From: Pseudonocardia abyssalis
Lineage (GTDB): Bacteria > Actinomycetota > Actinomycetes > Mycobacteriales > Pseudonocardiaceae
NCBI RefSeq assembly: GCF_019263705.2
Contig: NZ_JADQDK010000001.1
Span: 1,736,001 to 1,800,000, forward strand
Reading direction: 5' to 3'
Length of the DNA stretch: 64,000 nt
Shown: positions 1 through 7,257 of the stretch, piece after piece
How positions within the stretch are numbered: position 1 is the stretch's first letter
Layout of the letters: each line of letters opens with the position of its first letter
The notes under the pieces: generated by a model
Told to the model about the DNA's origin: nothing
What the model saw: the letters and a program-made list of their open reading frames with translations, nothing else
Databases searched by the model: none
Made by a program: the position numbers and the translations under genes

Positions 1-156
1 CAGCGCCGCGAGGACCCGGCTCGCCGTGGCGATGGCGACCCCCCACTCGCGCGTGATCGCCCGCGTCGACGGCACCCGCTCCCCCGGCGCCAGCTCGCCG
101 GACAGGATCCGCCTGCGCAGCTCCCCGGTGATGGCCGCAGAACCGCTCGTCGTCAC
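1..156 (-). CDS. GntR-family transcriptional regulator, N-terminal part (cut by window edge)
   Basis: Reading leftward from a GTG at 156, the first ~52 codons give a winged-helix N-terminus of GntR type: an ITGELRRRILSGEL helix, the APGERVPSTRAITREWGV turn and a following ATASRVLAAL recognition helix. The effector-binding domain lies outside the window, so the subfamily cannot be told. The start is chosen because no ATG is available and the reading frame begins only a few bases after a palindrome. It is divergent from the FAD monooxygenase at 270, and the shared intergenic region holds two ACTAGTAC words, which suggests that it controls itself and that enzyme. There is little room for a ribosome binding site, so leaderless translation is possible. 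Confidence 0.8.
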   Translation of the reverse strand, partial: MTTSGSAAITGELRRRILSGELAPGERVPSTRAITREWGVAIATASRVLAAL

Positions 157-160
157 CCCT

Positions 161-204
161 GTACTAGTACAGCAGTTCCCCGCCGAGGGCCAGTGCACTA
201 GTAC
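161..204. promoter_or_regulatory. Repeated ACTAGTAC operator candidate
   Basis: GTACTAGTAC at 161-170 is a perfect palindrome, and GCACTAGTAC at 195-204 differs by one base. The centres are 34 bp apart. They lie between the divergent GntR gene and the monooxygenase, the first just upstream of the GntR start. Paired palindromes in such a position are typical for autoregulating GntR proteins. The assignment to this regulator is inference. Confidence 0.55.
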
Positions 205-269
205 GATCACTACTCTGAGCTGGGAATTCATCGTTGATAGAACACCGTGTACGTCGTACGTTACGTTCC

Positions 270-1481
270 ATGCAGAACACCGACATCCTCATTTCGGGCG
301 GCGGGATCGCCGGCCCCGCCCTCGCCCACTGGCTCCGCCGGCACGGGTTCCGCGTCACCGTCGTGGAGCGCGCCACCACACCGCGCACCGGCGGACAGGC
401 CGTCGACCTGCGCGGCGCGGGACGCACCGTCGTCGCCCGGATGGGACTCGCCGACCGCATCCGCGACCTCACGCTCGACCAGCGCGGCATCGCCTGGGTC
501 GACGCCGGCGGGCGGGTGACCGCGCGGATGCCCGTCGAGGCGTTCGGCGGCGAGGGCATCGTCTCGGAGTTCGAGATCCTGCGCGGCGACCTCGCGGCCG
601 TGCTGGCCGGTGCCGCCACCGACGTCGAGCACCTGCACGGCGACACGGTCACCGCGCTCGACGAGGACGCCGACGGTGTCGTCGTCACGTTCGAGCACGC
701 GCCGCGGCGCCGGTTCGGACTCGTCGTCGGCGCCGACGGTCTGCACTCGGCGGTCCGCACGCTGGCGTTCGGACCCGGCGGCATCCGGCCGCTGGGGTGC
801 CGCACCGCCTGGTTCACCGCCCCCGCCGCACCCGACCTGGACGGCTGGTACCTCACCCACCACGCCCCCGGCGGCCTCGTCGCGTCGCTGCGGCCGGGAC
901 GGTTGCCGCACGAGACGAAGGCCGGGCTGAGCTTCCGGACCGACACCCACCCCCGCACCGTGACCGACCGTCGGTACCCCGCGGAGTGGGTCGACGAGTT
1001 CGCCTCCCGGTTCGCCGGCGTGGGGTGGCGGGCCGGCTGGCTGGTCGAGGCGATGCGGCACGCCCCGGACCTCGCCGTCGACGCCGTCTCGCAGGTCCAC
1101 CTCCCCCGCTGGTCGCGCGGGCGCGTGGTCCTGCTGGGCGACGCGGGCTACTGCCCCACTCCCCTGACCGGGCTGGGCACGAGCCTCGCCCTGGTCGGGG
1201 CGTACGTGCTGGCGGGCGAGCTCGGCGCGGCGGGCGGGGACCACCGCGTCGCCTTCGACCGCTACGAGCAGGTGCTGCGACCCTACGTCGCGCAGGCCCA
1301 GACGCTGCCGCCCGGCGGGGTCGGCGGGTACGCCCCGCGCGGCCGGTTCGCGATCCGCGGGCAGGCGACGCTGATGCGGGCCATGACCCGGTGGCCGATA
1401 CGGCCGTTGCTGGAGCGGCAGTTCGCCAAGGCCGACGCCATCGAGCTGCCCGACTACTCCGAGCCCGCGGTCCGTGCCTGA
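270..1481 (+). CDS. FAD-dependent aromatic-hydroxylase-type monooxygenase
   Basis: The 403-residue protein begins with a Rossmann dinucleotide motif (ISGGGIAGPALA, residues 8-19) ending in a ribose-binding Glu near residue 33, has the conserved VGADGLHSAVR segment near 153-163 and the GDAGYCPTPLTGLG flavin-contact motif near residue 290. This is the PHBH-like group A flavin monooxygenase fold (UbiH/TetX-like), which hydroxylates aromatic or polyketide substrates with NAD(P)H and O2. Length is normal for the family. The ATG at 270 is preferred because the ISGGG motif follows at once; an upstream TTG at 234 is in frame. The divergent GntR regulator and shared palindromes suggest substrate-induced expression, perhaps for detoxification. 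The substrate cannot be inferred. Confidence 0.88.
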   Translation: MQNTDILISGGGIAGPALAHWLRRHGFRVTVVERATTPRTGGQAVDLRGAGRTVVARMGLADRIRDLTLDQRGIAWVDAGGRVTARMPVEAFGGEGIVSEFEILRGDLAAVLAGAATDVEHLHGDTVTALDEDADGVVVTFEHAPRRRFGLVVGADGLHSAVRTLAFGPGGIRPLGCRTAWFTAPAAPDLDGWYLTHHAPGGLVASLRPGRLPHETKAGLSFRTDTHPRTVTDRRYPAEWVDEFASRFAGVGWRAGWLVEAMRHAPDLAVDAVSQVHLPRWSRGRVVLLGDAGYCPTPLTGLGTSLALVGAYVLAGELGAAGGDHRVAFDRYEQVLRPYVAQAQTLPPGGVGGYAPRGRFAIRGQATLMRAMTRWPIRPLLERQFAKADAIELPDYSEPAVRA

Positions 1482-1505
1482 ACGACCGGGCCGGGCCCGA
1501 CCCCG

Positions 1506-1567
1506 GGCGTCATCGATTCGATGCCGGAACGACGGCGTCAATGAGTCGTTGACTTCTGGATGACGCC
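1506..1567. repeat. Word-repeat hairpin between convergent genes
   Basis: GGCGTCATC at 1506-1514 pairs with GATGACGCC at 1559-1567 (9 bp perfect). The same word GGCGTCA recurs at 1534-1540, and a small inner stem AACGAC/GTCGTT lies at 1528-1550. It sits between the monooxygenase stop and the cupin stop, so a bidirectional terminator is the simplest reading. There is no U-tract. It belongs to a class of intergenic hairpins seen several times in this window. Confidence 0.5.
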
Positions 1568-1590
1568 GGCCGACGGCGGGACGCGGTCGG

Positions 1591-2046
1591 TCAGGCCCGG
1601 TGCAGTGGGTCGATCCAGGGCACGTGCTCCGGATCGGCGACGCCGGTGACGTCGAGGTTGACCACCACCGGGTCCTGTCCGCTGCGGGTCAGGACGCACT
1701 CGAGCGGCTCGTCGTCGAGCGCGTTGATCTCCTGGTGCGGCACCCAGGGTGGCACGAAGATGAACCCGCCCGGGCCGGCCTCGGCGACGAACTCCAGGTT
1801 CGCGCCCCAGCGCATCCGCGCCCGGCCGCGCACCACGTAGATGACGCTCTCCAGCTCACCGTGGTGGTGCGCGCCGGTGCGGGCACCGGGGTGGATGGTG
1901 ACGGTGCCCGCCCACAGCTTCTCCGCGCCGGCCCGCGCGTGGGTCACGGCGGCGGCCCGGTGCATGCCGGGGGTCTGCGGGGTGTTGGTGTCGAGGGCGT
2001 CCGGGGGGATCACCCGGACGCCGTCGTCTCGCCAGTCGGTGCTCAC
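1591..2046 (-). CDS. Small cupin protein at the end of the ergothioneine operon
   Basis: A 151-residue single-domain cupin. Motif 1 is visible as GARTGAHHHGELESVIYVVRG with metal-ligand candidates His60, His62 and Glu66; motif 2 is GFIFVPPWVPHQEIN with His104. The GTG at 2046 is chosen because the protein then starts just before the conserved region. It lies 20 bp after egtD on the same strand, so it is probably the last gene of the egt operon. Mycobacterial egt clusters end with the PLP enzyme EgtE at this place, and no egtE is seen here. A role in sulfur or ergothioneine metabolism is therefore a guess from context; cupins of this type occur widely with unknown substrate. Confidence 0.8.
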   Translation of the reverse strand: MSTDWRDDGVRVIPPDALDTNTPQTPGMHRAAAVTHARAGAEKLWAGTVTIHPGARTGAHHHGELESVIYVVRGRARMRWGANLEFVAEAGPGGFIFVPPWVPHQEINALDDEPLECVLTRSGQDPVVVNLDVTGVADPEHVPWIDPLHRA

Positions 2047-2066
2047 GCGGGAGATCCTGCCCGGGA

Positions 2067-3044
2067 TCAGACGGCGGTGGCCAGCGTCAGGGCGAAGCGG
2101 GCGTCCTCGTCGGTCCAGGTACGGGTCACCTCGTAACCCGTGGCCTCCAGCGCCTCGGCCACGCCGTCGGGCCGGAACTTCGTGGAGATCTCGGTGCGCA
2201 TCTCCTCGCCCTGCGCGAACTCGACGGTCAGGTCGAGCTCCGCGACCCGCACCGTCATCGCCCGCTGCGCGACCAGCCGCATCTCGATCCAGCTGTTCTC
2301 CGCGTCCCACAGCGCCCGGTGCCGGAACGCCTCCACGTCGAAGTCGGCGCGCAGCTCGCGGTTGAGCACGTGCAGCACGTTGCGGTTGAACTCCGCGGTG
2401 ACTCCCGCCGCGTCGTCGTAGGCGGGCACCATCACCGACTCGTCGACGACCAGCCCGGTGCCCAGCAGCAGCTGCTCCCCCGGCTCCAGCACCCCGCGGA
2501 GCTGCGCGAGGAAGGCGTAGCGCTCGTCGCGGGTGAGGTTGCCGATCGTGCCCCCGAGGAACGCGACCATCCGCCTGCCCCCGCGCGGGAGCCGGTCGAG
2601 GTGCTTGGTGAAGTCGCCGACGACCCCGTGCAGCTCCAGGTCCGGGTACTCGACGGCGAGCGCGTCCAACGCCAGGCGCAGCGCCGACTCGCTGACGTCC
2701 TGCGGCACGTACCGGCGCAGCGAGCCGGTGCGCCCGAACGCGTCGAGCAGCAGCCGCGTCTTCGACGACGACCCCGACCCCAGCTCCACGAGCGTCTGCG
2801 CGCCGGAGGCCACCACGATCTCGTCGACGCTCTGCGCGAGCAGTGCCGCCTCGGTGCGGGTCGGGTAGTACTCGGGGAGCTCGGTGATGTCCTCGAACAG
2901 GGCGCTCCCCCGGGCGTCGTAGAACCACTTGGGCGGCAGCGACTTCGGCACGGCGGTCAGGCCGGCGGCGGCGTCGGCGCGCAGGGCGCGGTCGGCGTCG
3001 CCGTCGGTGAGGTGGACGTCGAGCAGGGCGTGCTGGGCACTCAT
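2067..3044 (-). CDS. egtD: L-histidine N-alpha-methyltransferase EgtD
   Basis: Makes hercynine (trimethylhistidine) from histidine and three SAM, the first step of ergothioneine synthesis. The 325-residue length matches EgtD (about 320). Seen in the sequence: the YYPTRTEAALL segment (59-69), the SAM-binding ELGSGSSSKT loop (87-96), FLGGTIGNLT (162-171), and a C-terminal EMRTEISTKF stretch near the substrate pocket, all hallmarks of the histidine methyltransferase (DUF2260/Methyltransf_33) family. The ATG at 3044 overlaps the TGA of egtC (ATGA), indicating translational coupling. Context with egtA, egtB and egtC fixes the assignment. Cytosolic enzyme. Confidence 0.97.
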   Translation of the reverse strand: MSAQHALLDVHLTDGDADRALRADAAAGLTAVPKSLPPKWFYDARGSALFEDITELPEYYPTRTEAALLAQSVDEIVVASGAQTLVELGSGSSSKTRLLLDAFGRTGSLRRYVPQDVSESALRLALDALAVEYPDLELHGVVGDFTKHLDRLPRGGRRMVAFLGGTIGNLTRDERYAFLAQLRGVLEPGEQLLLGTGLVVDESVMVPAYDDAAGVTAEFNRNVLHVLNRELRADFDVEAFRHRALWDAENSWIEMRLVAQRAMTVRVAELDLTVEFAQGEEMRTEISTKFRPDGVAEALEATGYEVTRTWTDEDARFALTLATAV

Positions 3045-3802
3045 CGGACTCCCGTTGTCGTCAGAAGCGGTTCCAGGCGGTGCCGACCCGGGCGGGCCAC
3101 CACCAGGTGCCGGTCGGGCACCCCGGTCCAGGAGGGGTGGTCGTCGAGCGGTTCGGACGCGACGAGCACCGAACCGTCGTCGACCCGTACCGACAGCGCG
3201 TGGTCCCAGGCGGTGGCCCAGACCGTCGCACCGTCGGTGAGCAGGAGGTTGAGCCGCGATCCCGGTGCCGCCGCGCCGACCGCGGTGACGGTGCCGGCGA
3301 GCACCGCGGCCGGGTCCTCGCCCGCGCGCAGCCGCCGCCGGACCAGGGCCCACAGCAGTGCGGCGTCGGTCGGGGCGTCGAGGGTGAGCAGGTCGGTGAC
3401 CGGCAGCCCGCCCGCCAGCGCGGCCACGGCGTCCGGCCAGCCCGCGACGCGGCCGTTGTGGCTGAACAGCCACCGCCCGTCGACGAAGGGGGCGTTGGCG
3501 CTCGGCGTGACCGGCATCCCCGTGGTGGCCGACCGGACCGCGGCGAGCAGTGCCCCGGTCCGGGTGGCTGCGGCGAGGGCCGCGAACGAGTCGTCGGCCC
3601 AGATCGGCACCGACGTGCGGTAGCGCAGGGCGTCACCACCCGGCTCGGGGTACCAGCCCGCCCCGAACCCGTCGACGTTCACGGTGCCCCCGCCGCGCAT
3701 GTCGGCGGGCGCGTAGGACTGGTGCCGCAGCGAGTGCGGTGCGTCGAGGACCAGCGACGACAGCGTCACCGGTGGCCCGACGTAGGCCAGATGTCGGCAC
3801 AC
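3041..3802 (-). CDS. egtC: Gamma-glutamyl-hercynylcysteine sulfoxide amidohydrolase EgtC
   Basis: Class II glutamine-amidotransferase-fold Ntn hydrolase that removes the glutamate from gamma-glutamyl-hercynylcysteine sulfoxide. The GTG at 3802 is chosen because it places the nucleophile Cys at position 2 (VCRHLAYVGPP), which must be exposed after removal of the initiator. The HNGRVAG motif (115-121) and FGAGWYPE (46-53) are typical of this fold. The 253-residue length fits. It starts 4 bp after the egtB stop and its TGA overlaps the egtD ATG, so the four egt genes form one tightly coupled transcript. Confidence 0.95.
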   Translation of the reverse strand: MCRHLAYVGPPVTLSSLVLDAPHSLRHQSYAPADMRGGGTVNVDGFGAGWYPEPGGDALRYRTSVPIWADDSFAALAAATRTGALLAAVRSATTGMPVTPSANAPFVDGRWLFSHNGRVAGWPDAVAALAGGLPVTDLLTLDAPTDAALLWALVRRRLRAGEDPAAVLAGTVTAVGAAAPGSRLNLLLTDGATVWATAWDHALSVRVDDGSVLVASEPLDDHPSWTGVPDRHLVVARPGRHRLEPLLTTTGVR

Positions 3803-3806
3803 CCCG

Positions 3807-5156
3807 TCAGGCGCCCCGCTCGGCGGCGTCGCGCCCGGAGGCGTCCCGGGCGCAGCGGAAGCCGGAGAAGATCTGCCGGCGGACCGGGTGGTCCCAGTTG
3901 CGGAACGTCGACCGCAGCGCCGACGGGTCGGTGCCGAAGGAGCCGCCGCGCAGCATCCGGTAGTCGCCGCCGAAGAACACCTCGGAGTACTCCGGGTACG
4001 GGAACGTCTCGTAGCCCGGGTACGGGTGGAACCCGGTGTCGAGCCACTCCCACACGTCGCCGACGAGCTGGTGCACCCCCAGCGGCGACGCCCCCCGCGG
4101 ATACGCGCCGACCGGGGCGGGCTGCAGGTGGCGCTGGCCGAGGTTGGCGTGCTCCGCCGTCGGCTCGTCGTCGCCCCAGGGGTAGCGCCGCGTGCGGCCC
4201 GTGGCCGGGTCGTGACGGGCGGCCTTCTCCCACTCCGCCTCGGTGGGCAGCCGCTTGCCGGCCCAGCGGGCGTACGCGGCGGCCTCGTGGAAGCAGACGT
4301 GCACCACCGGCTCGTCCGGGACGATCGGTGCGAGGACCCCGAAGCGGTCGCGGAACCAGGTGCCGGCGGGATCGCGCTCCCAGTACTGCGGCGCGGCCAG
4401 GCCCGCGCCGACGCGGTGGCGCCAGCCGGCGTCGCTCCACCAGCGCGGGTCGTCGTAGCCACCGGCGTCGACGAACTCGGCGTACGCGCCGTTGGTGACG
4501 GGTGCGGTGTCGATCCAGAACGCGCCGACGTCGACGGTGTGGGCGGGGCGCTCGTTGTCCAGGGCCCAGGGCTCGACCGAGGTGCCCATCTCGAACGGGC
4601 CGCCCGGCACGAACACCTCGCGGGCCGGCAGCGGGGACCCGGCGGGTGGGGCGGGCGCGTGCAGGACGGGGGCGCCGACGCGGAGCTGGTGGGTGGCGAG
4701 CATCGTCTCGTCGTGCTGCTGCTCGTGCTGCACGATCATCCCGAACGCGAACCCGTCGCGCTCCAGGCGGCGCCCGGTCAGCGGGCTGCGGCCCAGCGCG
4801 TCGAGGGCCTTGTCGCGGACCTCGGCGACGTAGGTGCGGGCCTCGGCCGGGGTGAGCAGCGGCAGCTCGACGCGGCTCGCGCGGGAGTGCTGGAACGCGT
4901 CGTAGAGGCCGTCGATCTCGGGGCGCAGCGGTTCGCGGCCGCCGACGTCGCGGACCAGCCACAGCTCCTCCTGGCTGCCGATGTGCGCGAGGTCCCAGAC
5001 CAGCGGCGACATCAGCGGGGAGTGCTGGGCCACGAGATCGGACTCGTCGACGACGTCGGTGAGCGCGGTGCTCCGGGCGCGGGAGGCGGCGAGCAGGTCG
5101 GCCACCCGGGTGCGCAGGGCCTCGGGGTCGCCGTCCTCGGTGAGGGTGCTGCTCAT
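3807..5156 (-). CDS. egtB: Hercynine oxygenase EgtB (ergothioneine sulfoxide synthase)
   Basis: Non-heme iron enzyme that couples hercynine with gamma-glutamylcysteine and O2. The 449 residues show an N-terminal DinB-like helical domain with the iron ligands His58 (DLAHIG) and the HX3HXE motif HEQQHDE (His144, His148), followed from about residue 175 by an FGE-sulfatase-like domain that ends with the GGSFGTDPSALRSTFRNW and GFRCAR motifs. Length and architecture match EgtB of actinobacteria, the type that uses gamma-glutamylcysteine, in agreement with egtA and egtC next to it. The ATG at 5156 overlaps the egtA stop (ATGA). Confidence 0.96.
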   Translation of the reverse strand: MSSTLTEDGDPEALRTRVADLLAASRARSTALTDVVDESDLVAQHSPLMSPLVWDLAHIGSQEELWLVRDVGGREPLRPEIDGLYDAFQHSRASRVELPLLTPAEARTYVAEVRDKALDALGRSPLTGRRLERDGFAFGMIVQHEQQHDETMLATHQLRVGAPVLHAPAPPAGSPLPAREVFVPGGPFEMGTSVEPWALDNERPAHTVDVGAFWIDTAPVTNGAYAEFVDAGGYDDPRWWSDAGWRHRVGAGLAAPQYWERDPAGTWFRDRFGVLAPIVPDEPVVHVCFHEAAAYARWAGKRLPTEAEWEKAARHDPATGRTRRYPWGDDEPTAEHANLGQRHLQPAPVGAYPRGASPLGVHQLVGDVWEWLDTGFHPYPGYETFPYPEYSEVFFGGDYRMLRGGSFGTDPSALRSTFRNWDHPVRRQIFSGFRCARDASGRDAAERGA

Positions 5157-6565
5157 TCGGTCTCTCCTTCCGGGATCCCCGGTTCGAGACGGGGGGCGGT
5201 GACGGCGTCGCGGTCGCCGGGAGCCGGGTCGTCGGCGGGGCACAGTCCGCGGAGCACGTGGCGCTCGGTCGTGGTCGCGAGCGCGTCGAGCACCCAGTCG
5301 GGCGCGCCGAGACCGGGTAGCCGTTCCAGCGCGAGGGTGAACACCCCGGCGGCCGCGCGGGCCAGAACACGGTCCTCCAGGCCGTGGCGGGCACCGGAGA
5401 CCCAGCGCCCGCGGGCGGGCTCGCACAGCTCCAGCACCCGGTCGACGGTGGCCGGGTCGGCGAGGGCCGCGGCGAGCACCGCGGTGGGCAGGGCCCACCC
5501 GTCGCCCGCCTGGGCGTCGACATAGCGGATCTCCAGGAACCCGTGCGGGCGGACCGGCGGGAACAGCGTGGAGACGTGGTAGTCGAGGTCGGCGGTGGTG
5601 GGCGGGGTGGGCAGCGCACCGTTCACCCAGTCCCCGAAGGTGACGCCGCGGGGCACCGTCCACACGTCCGCGCCGCGGACGCACAGCAACGGGCTCGCCA
5701 GCACGCGCCGCGCCCACCCCGGGGCCGGGTCGACGTCGGGGTCGGTGTCGTGCAGCGGCGGCGGACCGGTGCGCGCCGGGTCGCACGCCTGCCACGCGGC
5801 CCAGCGCGACGACTTCCAGCCCGTGCGCCGCCCGTGCATGACGGGCGAGTTCGCGAACGCGGCGAGCAACACCGGCCCGACGGCGTGCACGGCCGCCCAG
5901 CGGCGGGCCACGTCGGCACCCTCCCCGGTGTCGAGGCAGACCTGCACGGCGGCGGTGGAGCACATGGCACTGCGGCCGTAGGGGCCGATGCGGTCGAAGG
6001 ACTGCTCCATCGCGCGGTAGCGCGGCGCCTGCAGCAGGCGCACGGGCGGGCGCCACGAGTCGGCGGCCCGGGAGTGGGGCGCCATCCCGTGGGCGGCGAG
6101 ACGGCCCAGCAGCGCCGCGCTGTCGGTGCGGATCGCGCGCAGGAGGGCGGGGAGGGCGGGGAACGGCGGGCTGGCCAGCTCGGCCTGGCCGCCCGGCTCG
6201 ACGGTGACGGTGGAGCCGGCCGGGAGCGGGCGGGCCGGTGAACCGGGATCGAGCGTGGTGGGGGCGTGCGGGCCGAGTGCGGCCACGAGAGTGTCGAGGT
6301 CGGGACCCGCGACATCCGGGCCTGTGACACGGGGGCCTGTGACACGGGGGCCTGCGACGTCGGCCGCGGCGTCCGGCACCGCCCTGCGGTGCAGCAGCCA
6401 TTCGAGCTCGACGCCGATCAGCCGCGGCGGGCCGTGCTTGAAACAGACCGACGCGACGTAGGCCTCGGCGTCGGCGCAGTCGTGCAGCACCGACGGACCC
6501 GCATCCGGACGAACCGGATCGGCTTCCCTCGCCTCGTCGATCCCGGAGGACACGTCCTGACTCAC
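5153..6565 (-). CDS. egtA: Glutamate-cysteine ligase EgtA
   Basis: Produces gamma-glutamylcysteine for EgtB. The GCS2-type signature GVELEWLLHR lies at residues 51-60, with the downstream SCMHGRRTGWKSSRW-like substrate region (HGRRTGWKSSRW visible) typical for actinobacterial EgtA. The frame is open further upstream; the GTG at 6565 gives 470 residues, somewhat longer than the mycobacterial protein (about 430). Part of the extra length is a small in-frame tandem repeat (RVTGP units near residues 75-85; DNA 6319-6348). First gene of the egt operon and divergent from the TetR gene at 6675, so the 110-bp gap must hold both promoters. Confidence 0.92.
   Translation of the reverse strand: MSQDVSSGIDEAREADPVRPDAGPSVLHDCADAEAYVASVCFKHGPPRLIGVELEWLLHRRAVPDAAADVAGPRVTGPRVTGPDVAGPDLDTLVAALGPHAPTTLDPGSPARPLPAGSTVTVEPGGQAELASPPFPALPALLRAIRTDSAALLGRLAAHGMAPHSRAADSWRPPVRLLQAPRYRAMEQSFDRIGPYGRSAMCSTAAVQVCLDTGEGADVARRWAAVHAVGPVLLAAFANSPVMHGRRTGWKSSRWAAWQACDPARTGPPPLHDTDPDVDPAPGWARRVLASPLLCVRGADVWTVPRGVTFGDWVNGALPTPPTTADLDYHVSTLFPPVRPHGFLEIRYVDAQAGDGWALPTAVLAAALADPATVDRVLELCEPARGRWVSGARHGLEDRVLARAAAGVFTLALERLPGLGAPDWVLDALATTTERHVLRGLCPADDPAPGDRDAVTAPRLEPGIPEGETE
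6319..6348. repeat. 15-bp in-frame tandem repeat inside egtA
   Basis: The unit GGCCTGTGACACGGG occurs twice in exact tandem (6319-6333, 6334-6348), and a degenerate third copy follows. It keeps the reading frame and codes for repeated VTGPR in a loop of EgtA, so it is a coding minisatellite and not a control element. Confidence 0.7.
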
Positions 6566-6642
6566 GCGGAACGACGCTACCCGCGCACCGGGCGCCGCGC
6601 AGGGGCTCTGCGACGAACGAACACGTGACATCCTTCCCAAGC

Positions 6643-6652
6643 CGTACGTACG
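6643..6652. promoter_or_regulatory. CGTACGTACG palindrome upstream of the TetR gene
   Basis: A perfect 10-bp palindrome 22 bp before the TetR start and 77 bp before egtA. A TATCCT box at 6662-6667 could be the -10 of the TetR gene. Palindromes in this place usually bind the TetR protein itself. Assignment is inference. Confidence 0.4.
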
Positions 6653-6674
6653 TCTGGGTGGCTATCCTGGTGCG

Positions 6675-7238
6675 ATGCCCCGCGTCAGCACCGACCAGCT
6701 CGCGGCGCGGCGTCAGGAGATCCTCGACGGGGCCCGCACCTGCTTCGCGCGGCACGGCTACGAGGGCGCCACCGTTCGGCGGCTGGAGCAGTCCACCGGC
6801 CTGTCCCGCGGCGCGATCTTCCACTACTTCCGCGACAAGGACGCCCTGTTCCTGGCGCTGGCCGAGCAGGACGCCGAGCGGATGGCCGACGTCGTCGCCG
6901 CCGACGGCCTGGTGCAGGTCATGCGCAACCTCCTGGCCGACCCCGTCGACGAGCGCAGCTGGCTCGGTACGCGGCTGGAGGTCTCGCGGCGGCTGCGCAC
7001 CGAGCCGGAGTTCCGCGAGCGCTGGAGCGCCCACTCCGCGGCCCTGACCCGCGCCACCCGCGCCCGCCTGGAGCGCCAGGCCCGGGCCGGGGCGGTGCGC
7101 GACGACGTGCCCGTCGCGGTGCTCGCACAGTACCTGGAGCTGGTGATGGAGGGCCTGGTGTCGCACCTCGCGATGGGCCTGTCCGCAGACGACCTCGGCC
7201 CGGTGCTCGACCTGGTGGAGACCGCCGTGCGCCGCTGA
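6675..7238 (+). CDS. TetR/AcrR-family regulator, AcnR-like
   Basis: 187 residues with the TetR DNA-binding domain at the N-terminus: RRQEILDGARTCFARHGYEGATVRRLEQSTGLSRG in pieces, then AIFHYFRDKDALF, about residues 12-58. The following VVAADGLVQVMRNLLADP stretch resembles, from memory, the aconitase regulator AcnR of corynebacteria and mycobacteria (Rv1474c type). In mycobacteria this gene sits near the small HTH, ABC-F and echA genes found here at 9.4-12.4 kb, which supports the link, but aconitase is not in this window. It is divergent from egtA, so a role in ergothioneine control cannot be excluded. Start at the ATG at 6675, the first codon of the conserved region. Confidence 0.85.
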   Translation: MPRVSTDQLAARRQEILDGARTCFARHGYEGATVRRLEQSTGLSRGAIFHYFRDKDALFLALAEQDAERMADVVAADGLVQVMRNLLADPVDERSWLGTRLEVSRRLRTEPEFRERWSAHSAALTRATRARLERQARAGAVRDDVPVAVLAQYLELVMEGLVSHLAMGLSADDLGPVLDLVETAVRR

Positions 7239-7257
7239 CGCGGCCCGTGCGCGGGCC

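Noticed and set aside
26..1552. Open frame of 508 codons over the monooxygenase
   Set aside because: Arginine-rich shadow in another frame; the 270-1481 frame carries the FAD motifs.
3807..7166. Open frame of 1119 codons through egtB and beyond on the minus strand
   Set aside because: Only the egtB part has family motifs; the rest is the shadow of egtA and the TetR gene in another frame, common in high-GC DNA.
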